Shown here: positions 38,641-51,500 of the stretch, piece by piece
How the letters are laid out: the number at the start of each line of letters is the position of its first letter
Position numbering within the stretch: position 1 is the stretch's first letter
Origin: Channa striata
Lineage: Eukaryota; Chordata; Actinopteri; Anabantiformes; Channidae
DNA: 64,000 nt
Assembly (NCBI GenBank): GCA_033026295.1
Contig: CM065173.1
Coordinates: 15,748,517-15,812,516, forward strand
Reading direction: 5' to 3'
Made by a program: the position numbers and the translations under genes
The notes under the pieces: model-generated
What the model saw: the letters and a program-made list of their open reading frames with translations, nothing else
What the model was told of the DNA's origin: nothing
Database searches by the model: none

Positions 38641-41600
38641 GCCTTTAATCTCAAAAAGTGAAAAAGATATTAAAAAAGCTGTACGCAAGCACACATGCCC
38701 TTTATGACCTGAATGTTTTAAAGTTTTAAAGTGTTTCTAGCTGAAAGTAGGCTGAAACAGCGAAGTGCCAAAAACGTACAGAAAAAAATATAAAAATTAT
38801 TTTAAAAATTATAGACTTGAATGTCAATATCATACTACAACAGTAGATAAATAAGAAAATCAACAATGCAAATAAGAACAATCATACAGTACAAATAAGT
38901 ATAGAAATGTCAAACAAATTCATATTCAAATTCGTATTATTGCACAGTTTTACAATCAGTAGTGGCAAATGTGTATTATTCATGGTAGGTACAAATTTTA
39001 GCTAGTTTCTTTAACTGGAGGTTACAGAAGGTGTGTGTGTTTGTGAGTGATGGATGCACAGTTGTGAAGACAGCTTCCCTGCAAATGGTGTTTTTGACTG
39101 CATTTGGAAACTGCCTAACATTCAGGAAATATTCAAACTTGAGAAAAATATAGGTATCTGGCACAAATACTCTGTCAGTGTTGATATGTTGAGCATCAAA
39201 CTGAAAGTCATCCAGAGTCTGCAAGTCATCCAGATTTGGTATTTACTCCGGTGAAATGGGATTTGTAAAGCACACACCCACCCACATAAAATTCTTCTGA
39301 CAGAGCTTGAGACTCACTGTTGAATTATGTGAAAGAGAATCCGGTGACGTTAGTAAAGGTCATTTCATTGACCGGTTTCTCCGCGGCCCCTCCTGTCCTC
39401 TCCTCATCACCCTGATAAAGTGTCATATGGCTCAGAAGCTGCTCATGTACCAGATCGCCATCAAACATCCACCCTCATGACCCCCGTGTCAGCTGTTAAT
39501 GTTAAAAGCAGTGAGCACGTTCCACACAAGACTAATTTATGGTGTGGGGCCGCCCTGCATCACTCTTCTTATGATTTTTCATGACAGCATAGAATAAGAC
39601 CGTTTCTGACATCTGCTTGTGGTGATTGATGAAAAAAGGTGAACAGCTTTCAGGTGTGGGCTGTCTCTCATCTCTTATTGAATGTCTGTCTGTATATTCA
39701 TGGACAAATCAATTTTTTTTATTCCTGTTGTGAGCTGGAAGAGGAGCCTGGGGAACCTCTGTGTCTTTATTCTCCTGAGGCAGATAAAACAAGTCCTCTA
39801 ATGCACATGTCAAAAATAAGAGTGGTGAGATTGTGGGTCAGGTTTTTAAAAGGACCTCTAAATGCCAGTGAAGTAGACATAATTAATCAAGGTTCCTTCC
39901 TTATGAATGAATATTGTTACAACAGCTTTATCTCATAGTGTGAACCAGGAGCAGCCTTCAATGAGATTCCAGATTCATTTAGTAATTACCACATTGTAAA
40001 AAGTTACAATAAAACTTTTGAAACTTTACAAATGTAGAATGAAGGTTACAACATTTGCCTCACGGCACGTTAATGAAAAACAATCATAAAATAGAGAGAT
40101 AATGGACAAAATATAAAAAAAATAATGATCTCATTTAAACAGACAAGGAGCAACATAATTTAAGTGCTCGGGAAAAGTTCAAAACATTTTCTGGACGTGG
40201 AATTGTTTTGTCAGCTGTTTCCAAGGTCAAAACAACTTTCGTTTGGAATTTCTGATGACTATAACCATAAATACTTAATTTAAGAAAAAATATGTGTTAT
40301 ATCTGATGTTTTAAAAAGTCTGATATAAAATTTCTAGACTGGGCTTGTTAGACTTGAAAGCCTTGACTGCTGTCTACAGAACTCATCCCCCTTCTGAAAG
40401 CATAGGTGTGTGAGAAATCTTTACAATCATGCATGAACTATTTAATATTTAACAAACCCACAAATGTGTGTTTATAGTGTATAGTTTTTTATACCTACTA
40501 ACTGCCAATTTAAAGCCAATACAAAAGCTCATGTTGACCAATGCATCTGGCATTTAGTACTAATACAAGGTATTTAGCTGGTAAACACATGACTTTATAT
40601 AAACTGCAATTAAATTATGTTTTTATTTTAGTGAAATGCTATTATTCCTTTGGTATTTGAGAAAACTGCACATCATTTATGTCATAAATAAAATTGAAAC
40701 CCAGTCTGGATGTTTATGCTGTTTACGCATACGCTTTTTCAATAAGAAATGTTTGACAACATTAATATTTTAAAATGTGCCTCGTGACGCTACTGACATT
40801 ATCATAACAATTTTTCAGTGTTAACAGATTTTGGGTTACAGCAGTTACAACACGTTCTCATCCCACAGCGTCAAATATTGATGTTCCTAAGGCGTCAAAT
40901 TGACATCCTTTGTCGTATATGCATCTTTACAAAATATTAAAGAAGACAACAACGCTTTGCCGCTGGGGTCATTTTCATTCATTTGGTTTGATAAAATTCC
41001 CCATGTAACGGATTGATGGTTTTCCATATCTGTGAGTCTGATCCCTGCAAAGTCAACTGCACAGATGTGACACAGAGAAGCCTCACATGAACCAGAGAAG
41101 CAGTTTTTCTTGAGTTAGACTGTGGCAGTTTCACCTCCAGAAAATAGAAATGTCAATATACAATGTTTTTGTTGAAAGTCTATAAAATTCAGCTGAAAGT
41201 TCATGCTGATCACATCAGTAATATGGAGCAATGGGTGAATAATACTATCATCATACTGTATATTATATCAACACAGCAGCTACAGGGTTTAAAGGTAAGA
41301 GCACAGGGCTCCTACTGTTGTGCAGCAGCACACTCATTTAAAAACGACCCGTCCAACAGCCACAGCACGGAGCAAAGATGATGTCCTCTGTCAGTTTAAA
41401 TGGAAACATGTTATGGACAAGGTTTAAACGATCGGAGATTTTGTTCTTCTGTTTACCATATTATCTTGAAAAAGTGTCTAATTGTTTTAATAGATTCATT
41501 TAATAAAAACTGCTCCTTTATTTGATTACCATGAGATAAAGAGAAACAGGACATTTTACAAGAATGTATAAAACTAAAGCTGTTGACGTTACATTTAATT

Positions 41601-44600
41601 TGATATTAGCGTCTTATTAAGTAGAACAGGGTCATTTTACAGGTGCCGTAGCAGCTCTCGCATCCTGCATCATGACGATTGTGACACTGGCTCACAGATG
41701 AAGGTGTGGCAGCAAACAGGAAACAAGGAGCTCTAAAAAGCAGCAAATGAGAAGTGGAACAATTCACGTGATTATAAAACTAAACTCAGAACTAAAACGC
41801 AATGAAAGATGTAATACAGGTGCGGTGGAGGGCGATAGCTGGGCCTCAGAGCTGGGTAAAAATATCCTCTGCAACTAATCACCCTGAAAACAAAGAAAAC
41901 ACTGACGCACTTCCCCGGCCTCTCAGTCAACCAGTTTGTGAAGAGTTTCAGATTAGACTGTTCCAGACCGATAATCCAAATGCACATTCGCTCAGATTAC
42001 TTCATGCCTGCGGATTACAGGCAATGCATCATTGCATATTTGCTGCTGGAAGAGAGCAATTTATAGCATGCACTGTTTTTGTGTGTCCTTGCTCGTCTGG
42101 TAGACATTTGTATAATACAGTGTATGTTTGCCTTTTACATTTTGTGGCATCTGTGCAATACATTGACCTAATTTGCTATTTTTTCGTTTTGTGCTATTTG
42201 CTATTTTTTCAAAAGTGTGCTCTGCAGCCTGTTGTCTGAGCTCCGGGCCTGGAACTACTGGGTTCACTGGTTTCCATCAGGAATGGACAGTTTTGTTGTG
42301 ATGGTTGGGTTTTGGCAGCCTTCCTCCTTTAAGCATCATTGGTTCCATGTTACTTTATTTCTTCTGTTTGCTCAGATTTCAGATCATGCTTGGATCTGAA
42401 ACAGCTGTTTCAGAGCTCTACATTTTCTGCAGTTGTCCTTGAAACTTGGCAAGTCCATGCGTTGGCAGACTCTGTTGTAACTGCAAATGGTCTGCTCATT
42501 TGTTTGGGTGTGCCATAAATATGAAAATCGTTTGACTCGTTTAATTGCCTCCATGTCTCTTCAGGGAGATTTACACACCTCACGTATCAAACTCCCATTC
42601 TGCTTCCAGGCTGTGGACAGAGCCAAGTAAACCAGACCTCTGGCCAACACAGAGAGGCTCCTCTCTGTCCGAAAAGCCGTGCAGAAAGTGAGAGGAGACT
42701 GATGGATGAATGGACGTCCTGTCCAGCAAACCATGGGGCTGCTCATCTCATTTGGTGACATATTAGCATTTAGGATTTAGGCTGGCTTCTCTTTTCATGC
42801 GCTAAAATGAGCAGAGCTTATTACAGTAATGAAGTGTCATGAAAAAATAAATAGTATAATGCATTAATGATTTAGTAGAATCAAATAACATAGGAAAGAT
42901 AGAAAATACAATAGAATAAAGAAAATACAGCAGAAAACCTCATTTTTGGTGTGTTGGTTAAGTGTGTCATAAAGCTAATATTGAAAAGGAACCACAACAA
43001 TCGTGACTCTTGCCTTGGGAACATTGGATATCAAATTTACTGACCGCCAATCCAGTAGCTGTTGAGATATTTTAGTTTTGATCAAAGTGGTGGACCTGAC
43101 TGATTAAAAAAAAGACCCCCCCTCCACATCTGAATGGCTGGTCACCCTTGGTGCCCCCATTACCACACTCAGACCTTAGGTTATAACTATAGAACCTTCA
43201 GCATAATGAGAATGTATTATATTTAGGGCTGAAATAAAAAATGTAACCACGTCTCCTGTTCAGGGCTGTGGGGGGTTGGCATGACTCCCTTTCATCATCA
43301 ATAATATATAGTTAATAATAAAATCAGGGTTTTAAATAAGAGTGAAATGCCTTTTTACTCTTTTTTTCAAATGTGGCCCCTCTTTCTTTGAGCGTGTGCC
43401 CTCCCCACAACAGATTCTAGATCTGCCTAAGATCATGTGTCAAAGTGCGAGACTGTTGGATCAGGAAAAACTGACATGTGGCCCAGCAACATGCAGGACA
43501 AGGAGGGGAACGACTATCATCTGGTGTGGCAGTAGTGTCCAGCAGAGTGGTTTCAATCTCAAACCTCCAGGGAATTATCGGAGAAATGGATCGATTGAAA
43601 CCAGAATGAGAAAACCTGGGGAGCACGAGAGAAAGTAAAGTCATTGGGTGACATCAAGTCTCTGCTGCCGAGCTGACGTGTTTCTGTGTGTGCAGTTTAT
43701 TACTTGGAGCCCACCCACAGTTCCACCTGCTCCACAGAAACACACACACACAAACCTTCATTTTTCTTTTAAATAATAATTCTGGACCAGCGATTCAGTA
43801 GGCAGAGGTCATTGCCGTATTGGTTGATATTAAGATGGATTGAGCTTTAACTCATAACGTCTTTGTGGATTTCATTATTTTTCTGCCCTTTGAGCACTTT
43901 GCATCATAAGTCTCTCAACCTGCTTGTGGTTAGGATTTCATAATAATTTAGCCACAGTATGGATCATGCCATCAGAGATTAGATTTTACGTATATACTCT
44001 CTTTCTGGATACAAAGGAAAGCCACAACGTTTTGGTTCATAACTTCTGAATTCCCTGTGAAGTAGACATCAGCTGCACACTGAGCGCAGCAGTCTGACCA
44101 TTTGACACTCTGAACATGCAATCTGCTTTCACTGAGGCTCCAGCTGAGCTCAGTGTGTGAATGTGTTTATGCGTGTGTGTGTTTGGCAATGAAAGCTGCT
44201 GTTTTGTTACGTGACATGTACACGGGTGTGCGTGTGTGTGTATAAGCGCCTATAGACAGCCAGTCCTGCACATGACTTGTGGCCACTCAAGCTCTATATC
44301 AACAAATTGAGGCATCAGAGCCTCCTGTGTCGGACCTGATTGTGTATGTGATGTCACGTCAGAAGCTTTTTTTTACTTTGAAGGTCTGGCTGAAATTTTT
44401 AAGTATGTGAAGATTACCAGCAGCGACTGGCAGCTGAGATGTTCTTTGTCACTGGGGGTTTTGCTTTGTGAACCAGGCAGCGTTGATTAGATTAGGGCAT
44501 ATGCATCTGTTTCCCCAAGAGCGTTATCTAACTTTAATAAGCTAAGACTTACTATTACATGTGTCAAACAGAGGTGCAAAGTTAAATCAAAATTCCAGAA

Positions 44601-44699
44601 TTAAAAAAAAAAGACAAAGCAACACTTAAATTCAAATTAATCATTTAAATAGCACATACCACCATTAAATAATTTGTTCAAGCAGATATTAAAATGTAT

Positions 44700-44945
44700 T
44701 CCAGTTGTATGAAAGTGTGTAGTTGTGTGCAGCACAGCGGTGGAGGGGTTAGCACCGCTGCATCACAGCTGGAAGTTCACATGTTCACATTCCCGGCTGA
44801 CTGTGGCCTTTCTGCGCGGAGTTTGCATGTTTCCTTCAGGTTTCCTCCCACATTCATGTTAGGCTCTTACGCGACTCTAAAATCGCCCGTGCATGTGAAT
44901 AGTTTTCTGTCTGTGTATGTCTCTCTGTGTTTGCCCTGAGATAAA
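44700..44945 (+). repeat. degenerate tRNA-derived SINE
   Basis: The words GCGGTGGAGGGGTTAGCACC, GCATCACAGC, GGCCTTTCTGCGCGGAGTTT, GTTTCCTCCCACATTCATG, GCGACTCTAAAATCGCCCG and GTGAATAG follow one another in the order usual for this fish family. They are also related to the pair at 13,180-13,520. The B-box region is eroded. Confidence 0.7.
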
Positions 44946-47900
44946 AAAGCTGCTGAAGTGAGGACAATACTCGCCAAGTAGCAAGTACAGCTACATGTTC
45001 ACAGACACTCTACAAAATTTCAGGTAAGAACAAAATGGAGGAGGGCCTGTCGTACGGCGAGAGTGAGGGCTCAACCTTTAACGGAATATAGCGTCGGGTT
45101 ACTTGCCATTCAGTCAAAGTGCCTTGAGAGATTTCAGGCACCGAGTACACACACACCCACACCGACATATGAACTGCCAGAGCTTACACTTTTTTCCGAA
45201 CTTACAATGTCTTTATTAATCTAGCCTCGCAGCAGGAATCTTTAGTTTATCCTCAGTCTGACTGCTTGCCATTCTCTCTTTCCACTTAAAGAGAACCTTC
45301 AACCACACACAATTTAAAAGTTTATATTGTAAAATGATGGATTTTACAATGTTCGTCCAATTAAATGTACAATTATACCATCATATGTTGCTGCTGACTT
45401 TTTCCTTTTTGTGGTGCATTGCACACACGTTGATGTGGCTTCTCAACCAAAAAAACAGACCATTACCTCCCGTCGAAACTAGAACTGAGCCTGACGTTGC
45501 ATAGCACACACCCACAGTATGTACACATCACCTCACAGAAAAATCACAGAAGCATTAATGCAGCGTCCTTGTGCCACAGTTACATTTAAAGATGCATCAC
45601 CGCCTAATGGTGCAATTGCATTACAGTGTTGCATAATTGCTCATTTACAGTATTTAAAGTATAAGCCTAATTCAAACCACAACTGAAACATCTGTTGAAG
45701 AATTTATGTCCACGCCACACACAATTTAACAGTGTGTATAATGTAGTTTAATGTTACGTAGATATATGGGGACAATATAGGTTTTTTACCAAATTTATTT
45801 TGGAAAGCTTCAAAATGCTGCGTGTCCCTCTCCCCTCATGCTTAAGCACTATCATATGTTTATTCCTATTTTTATTCCCAGGTGTAACTCACACATAGAC
45901 ATCTCATTTAATAATTATTTCAGTATTTTGCTCCTGTGTTTATTCTGTTTTTGTTTTGCTTTTATGAAAGCTCAACAAATAAAAGAATGTGTTGTACACT
46001 GCTTTTTTTCTAATCACTAAAACAACTGACGGCTCTGTCTGATATGTCTCTGAGCTAATGAATGCTGAAGGTAATGCCAAAGCAAATAAATGGAACACAG
46101 GAGGTACTCTTCTGATATATGGTCACATTGAATATTAGGACATATTGTATGTGATGCTATTTGAAAAATCTGTCTCCCTAAAATCCCTCAGATATTTCCA
46201 TTAGACCTTCAGTCTGAAGACTTACTAAAATAAAACTTTATCTATAAAAGAAAAAATGCACCCATTATTCTGGTCCTAATGATTGGAGCTCATCCACAAA
46301 ACATCAAACAATTGAAAGTTAAGAGGAAACGTTTGTTGGCCTCACAAAAAAGAAATCAGAGAATATTTCCTAAACCACAGAAGGAAAACATGGCCCACAT
46401 ATTTTTGTCTTCCATGCTTGTCTGGCCCATTTCTGCTCTGATTTTTATTTGATTTCCTTTCCCATTCTATTTTTTATTTCTGTTCTTTGTCTGAGACCAA
46501 TAACAAAATTTTAACCACCACAGACAAAGACCAGAACATTACAGAAAAATGTGCATTTCCCCCTGGAGAAATCACGGCATTTGCTGGATCCTGATGATAT
46601 TCTTTGATCTTTACAGGTCACATGTACATGTGAGTAGCGGTAAAGACTCACAGTCGGGGCTGTATATATATATATATCTCTTTCTTTTTTGCCTTGCTAT
46701 TAAGTCGTGGCCCCTGAAGGTAAAGGCATGGAGAATGTTTCAAAGTGATTAAACACCACGTCTAACCAATGTCTCACTAATCTTCTCAATTATCACTGAG
46801 CACACTGATGTTGGCTTTGTGTCTATCTTTAAACATGCCATATTTTTATTATTGCAACAGAGTCACAACCATTTGAATAGCTCATTCCACGTTTTTCCCT
46901 TATCATCCTCATTAGCAGAGTGTTGCACAGAAGACATCTGCATGATCTGTCCCCCTCCAATCCCGCAGCTCTGTCTCTGACTGATCTTGTAACTTCTGGA
47001 TGGTGTTTTGCCCAGAACGTTATACAATTTTAAATCCTGTAACTGTACAAAAAGGAATGTAGGAAACCTTTTCATTTGTTTTTAAAATAATGTTGTTATT
47101 GTTATAACATAACTTATGCCTCATACTCTAATTTCAATTCATTTCCTGCAATAAACCTATAAGGGTCAGTCCTTTCTTATAGCTTCTGTGGCAAATCATG
47201 CAGACGACTGACATCCAAGAGCAAAGCAAGGTTTCCTTACCCCACAGATCTATCCACTGCCTGTTATACATAGAGTAAATACATTTTTATTACCATACAG
47301 AGGAAAAAGAGAAAGACGCCATCTGGCTGGGAAGTGGACATGGAAATACACACTGTTTATATCAGTTACCCAGTTCTTCTACAAATCACAGAAAAAACAT
47401 ACATACACCAGGGGCTTTAATAAATCCACAGTATGTTCTCCAGTGAGATTTCATCATGATGTCCAGTATTTCAGCATCGTCATATTCCAGTGTAACATTG
47501 ACCTTTAACTTCAGTGATCGCTCATGTATAGTAAAGTCCAGCACAAGTCGAGTCTTGCTACTCATTAAATGACATATACATGTAGTGTCAGGTCATCACA
47601 CATCGTTTGACTTTACTTTAAAAGCATAAATGTGCAGCTAGTCAGCACCAGTACTATATATTGAATGCTTTATTATTACTACACTGTTCTGAATGTTACA
47701 GATTCTACTGGCTAAAATAAAAGAGGCCAGACAACGTGAAAAGTAATTCATAAATAAGCATTCCTCAGTTAATGAGTATAGATGCCTTTATAACCATAAA
47801 GTTATGTCTAATGCTTTGCTGATGTAAGTAAAATCAAAAACAATAAAATTCACAGTGAAACATCTCATTTTACAAACTAGCTAACTTTTCCACAGGGATG

Positions 47901-48425
47901 GTACATCATCAGAAAACATCTGATTTCCTATCAGGAAATCAAAAGGTAAACAGTCATTGTATAAGTTCGGACTGAGGTGACAATTGTACATTTGTATGAT
48001 TGGATTTATATACACAGGACAACAGTCAATCAGAGATGACTGTCATGAACTAAATATGTACTGTACAGTAACAAAAAGTGTTTGTGGTGACAACAATGAT
48101 ATTTACAGTGTTGTCAGCCACTTTATCGTCCTCTCACTGATCCCTTACTCAGTGTACAACACATGCAGTGCTCTCATCTACTGCCCCAAGTAATTTGTTA
48201 CTTGTGTCTTCTAGTGGTTTTGGTGTTTAATCGACATGCCAAACCTCTTTTCCTCATCTAGATATGAACAGACATCAAAACAGTGCAGGACAGTGACTTT
48301 AAATTACTTTTCTTTATCTATAAAATGCTAATGAAACAAAATGAATGAGTCTTTATAATTGCTTCCTTATTAATCATTAATGCTGTGTCTCCTGATTGGT
48401 TCAACGGGCTACAGAAATGAAAGGC

Positions 48426-48431
48426 TTTATT
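48426..48431 (-). terminator. candidate polyadenylation signal of the nicotinic receptor gene
   Basis: Minus-strand AATAAA, about 155 bases after the stop codon at 48,585. Longer 3' untranslated forms using signals further left cannot be excluded. Confidence 0.45.
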
Positions 48432-48584
48432 TGTTTGCATTAAATTTGCTTTTTATATAAAACACCGTAGGATAAATGCAGTATTGTATGCTTTCCTTTC
48501 GCTCTGCTCTTTCTCTCTTAAGCTCTTCTTCAGGGCTAACCAGTTTGCATCTGCTTCCCTCCTTCGTCCCTGCTGTTCAAACAG

Positions 48585-51500
48585 CTATGTGAAGTCCTTG
48601 GAAACAGCCTCTATGAAGTTGGGTGCTGACATGAGGATGGTAAAGGTGCAAATGATGGAGAAGAGAGAGAAGGCCACCAGGCACAACCGGTCAACCACCG
48701 CCGCTGCAAACTTCCACTCACTGCATATGGCTTCAGCCTCATCCTGATCTCGGAACCGCTGGGCTATGTACGACACCTCCTCTAGGATGCGTTGGATCTC
48801 TGGTGGCGGGATGCCAACTCCCATTCCTGGTCCAACTCCCATCCCCAGGCTTCCCGCACCACTGCCAACACCTCCAGTCGGCTCAGCCTCATCGCTGAGA
48901 GAACCGTGGGCACGTCCCCCTAACACTATCCCGGAGTCACTAGAAGCTGGGCAGTGCGGGCTCTCCATAGGGTGGTAATTGCTGAAGTAAAGGTTCATGG
49001 AGCCGTTGGAGGTGCCAGTAGGACACGCAGTGCAGGATGTTTGTGAAAGGGGCACACTGAGGCTTGGTACCGTGCCCATTTCTATGGAGCTGGTGCTGGA
49101 GTGATGCTGGGAGGTGTGACGGTACTTGTAACCAGGACGCTTGCGCTCATCTCCAGGTTGTTTCATACGGAGAAACCAAGCACACCAGTTCAACAATACC
49201 ACCCGAATCTAAAGGAGAGAGTGTAAAGGTCTCACACACACCGTAAAAGCTTTACCCAGGGGTATTTTTGCTAAATGTTATCAATGACATTGGTGATGAA
49301 ATCAGCTTCACTCACCCACTTCGGCATCTTGCCTCCCTGAGGGTCATGATGGTGAAACTGCAGGACTATAACTGTCACCACCACAGACATTCCCACAATC
49401 ATCATGGTGCTGGCAAAGTACTGGGCTGCCAAGTTCAAAACAAACACAAAAAATTACATGTTTTTTAGTTTTATGCCCAGATATAAAGAAGATGATGCAT
49501 TTTAATACTTGTTGCAGGTTGTCCCCATTTTTAGCCTTTTGAAGTAGCCCGTTGTTACACTTAATTAAAATATACTTACAGGTACAACATTAAGATTAAA
49601 TAGGCTGATTTCACACTCACACATGAAAGGAAAGCAAGTCTGATCAATCTGTACAATGAGTTACACAGCCAAGGGGAAAAGATGCACACGTGAACTCAAA
49701 CAGGGGTTTTCAAAACTATGCAAAACAGAGATTAGGGGTAAACAAACCAAATTAAAAACAAACCGCAGAGAAAGAGCGAGAGATATAGAGGGAAAGAAAG
49801 AAATTAGTGTTGGTTCTGGAGGGATGTTTCACCCACACAGAGGGACAGCGTGGGAGCAGAGGACGAGCCAACAGCTAAACACGGCTATAGGTACTGAGCT
49901 GCCTTCACCCCCCGGGGTCAGAGATCACGGCTTTTTGGTTAGATAAGTTGGAAGACAGGAACCAGTTAGGGAAGAAAAGGGAGGTAAAAGAAAAGGTTGA
50001 GCAGAGGATAATAAAACAAAAATGTGAGAAGAGAGAGACGAGGGAGGAAACAGGAGCCACGGCATTCAAAGTTATGTTGATAGATGTGTTTATGAAAGTT
50101 AGAAGGACATTTGCCATGTCCTGTCGCCTTTATGGTCAAGGTTTTTTCCTTTTTTATGGATAGAGATTTAAAGGAATATTGCCTGAAGATAGGATGCATA
50201 TAATTTAAAACACAAATGTGAGACCCCTCATCAGAAGGCACATGGTTTTTCTGAAAAAACTAACAGAATTAAAGAGAATTGAACCAAACGGTCTTCAACT
50301 GCTTAAAATACTGTAAGTTAAACTCAATCAACTAAACGATGATGAATAAAATTTGCTCATCGTGTTATTAAAAGGTTGATGACAAAAGATACATGGCCTA
50401 ATTCTGGTAGCACTGTTTAACACTTGTTTCATATTTTTACAGTCAGGTTTACGCAGCTACAATAACTCACATCTTCATTTTGACACTGTTTAATAAAGAA
50501 CATAATTCATTTAAACAAGCCTTGTGTTTAGCTTAAGGAAAAAAATTACATTTATCGAGCTTTTCTCTGTGAGGGCAGTTAGTGGTACCTGTGAAACATC
50601 AGTACACTCCCGTGATACACAGCTGCTATGAGAATTATATTTCATTTGACACACTGGAATTGATGACAAACTCCAAACAGGGCTGGTGATCACAGCCACA
50701 TTAACCCCCTAACACGCCTGCCTCTTCACTTGCTCCTTCTCAGGACTCTGGCTCCAAAGGTTAGTCATCCCTCCCTCCCGTCTTGGCCTCTTTTCTCACT
50801 TCATCCATTATTTCTTATTGTATATTCTTTTTCACTCTTGCCTCCCCAGTGGAGAATCAGACATTTCACAGCCTAGTAATGGTGCTGACAGCTTGAGTTC
50901 TGGCCACCCAATTACACCATCCACCATGCAGCGGGACTGAGAATGATGTATAGATGCCCTCAGGCTCCTCAAACAAAACCCGAGTCAGTCAGGGTTTTTG
51001 ATTTATTATTTCTTCAGGGGACTATAGAAAGTGTATAGAGAGGTCAGGCAATAACACACATTTTAAACACTCAATATCTGATGTATGTTTTATATTACTA
51101 GAGTATACTAGATATAGTCAAGTTGTTAGTGTAGGATACTTGTGTGTCCATAGACTGAGTCCATATTACAGTAACTTAAAGTTATTTGTGTCTTCAGGAA
51201 CCTTTTCTTTACTAGAGGTAAACACACACAGTGTCAGTTCTATTCTGCACTTTCACTTTTTCACAAACACGACTTCCCTTTGTTTTACTGATTCATGCAC
51301 AAATAAAATGTCACGTTCTCACTTAGACACAGAAATGTAACCCACCGATGAGAGGAACAGAATCGGACGTGGCGGGCATGATCTCCGCTACCAGAAGCAT
51401 GAAGACAGTCAGCGAAAGGAGCACAGTGATGCCTTGAGACAGACCGAGAGAGACACATATAGAGAGACAGAGAGAGAACATCACCATGAGCTAATATGTA

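Larger units (their letters stand above)
36836..48400. other. intergenic stretch with transposon remnants
   Basis: It lies between the AhpD-like gene and the receptor gene. Possible AATAAA signals for the AhpD-like gene lie at 37,457-37,462 and 37,537-37,542. Beyond these it holds an endonuclease-like transposon remnant, a decayed SINE and AT-rich sequence. The longest open frame (41,802-42,239) has no recognisable domain. I see no coding exon. Confidence 0.5.

Noticed and set aside
41802..42239. Open frame of 145 codons
   Set aside because: No splice context, no recognisable domain and AT-rich cysteine/phenylalanine composition typical of random frames.
48766..48978. Plus-strand frame rich in proline
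   Set aside because: It is the complement of the Gly-rich loop of the receptor's last exon.
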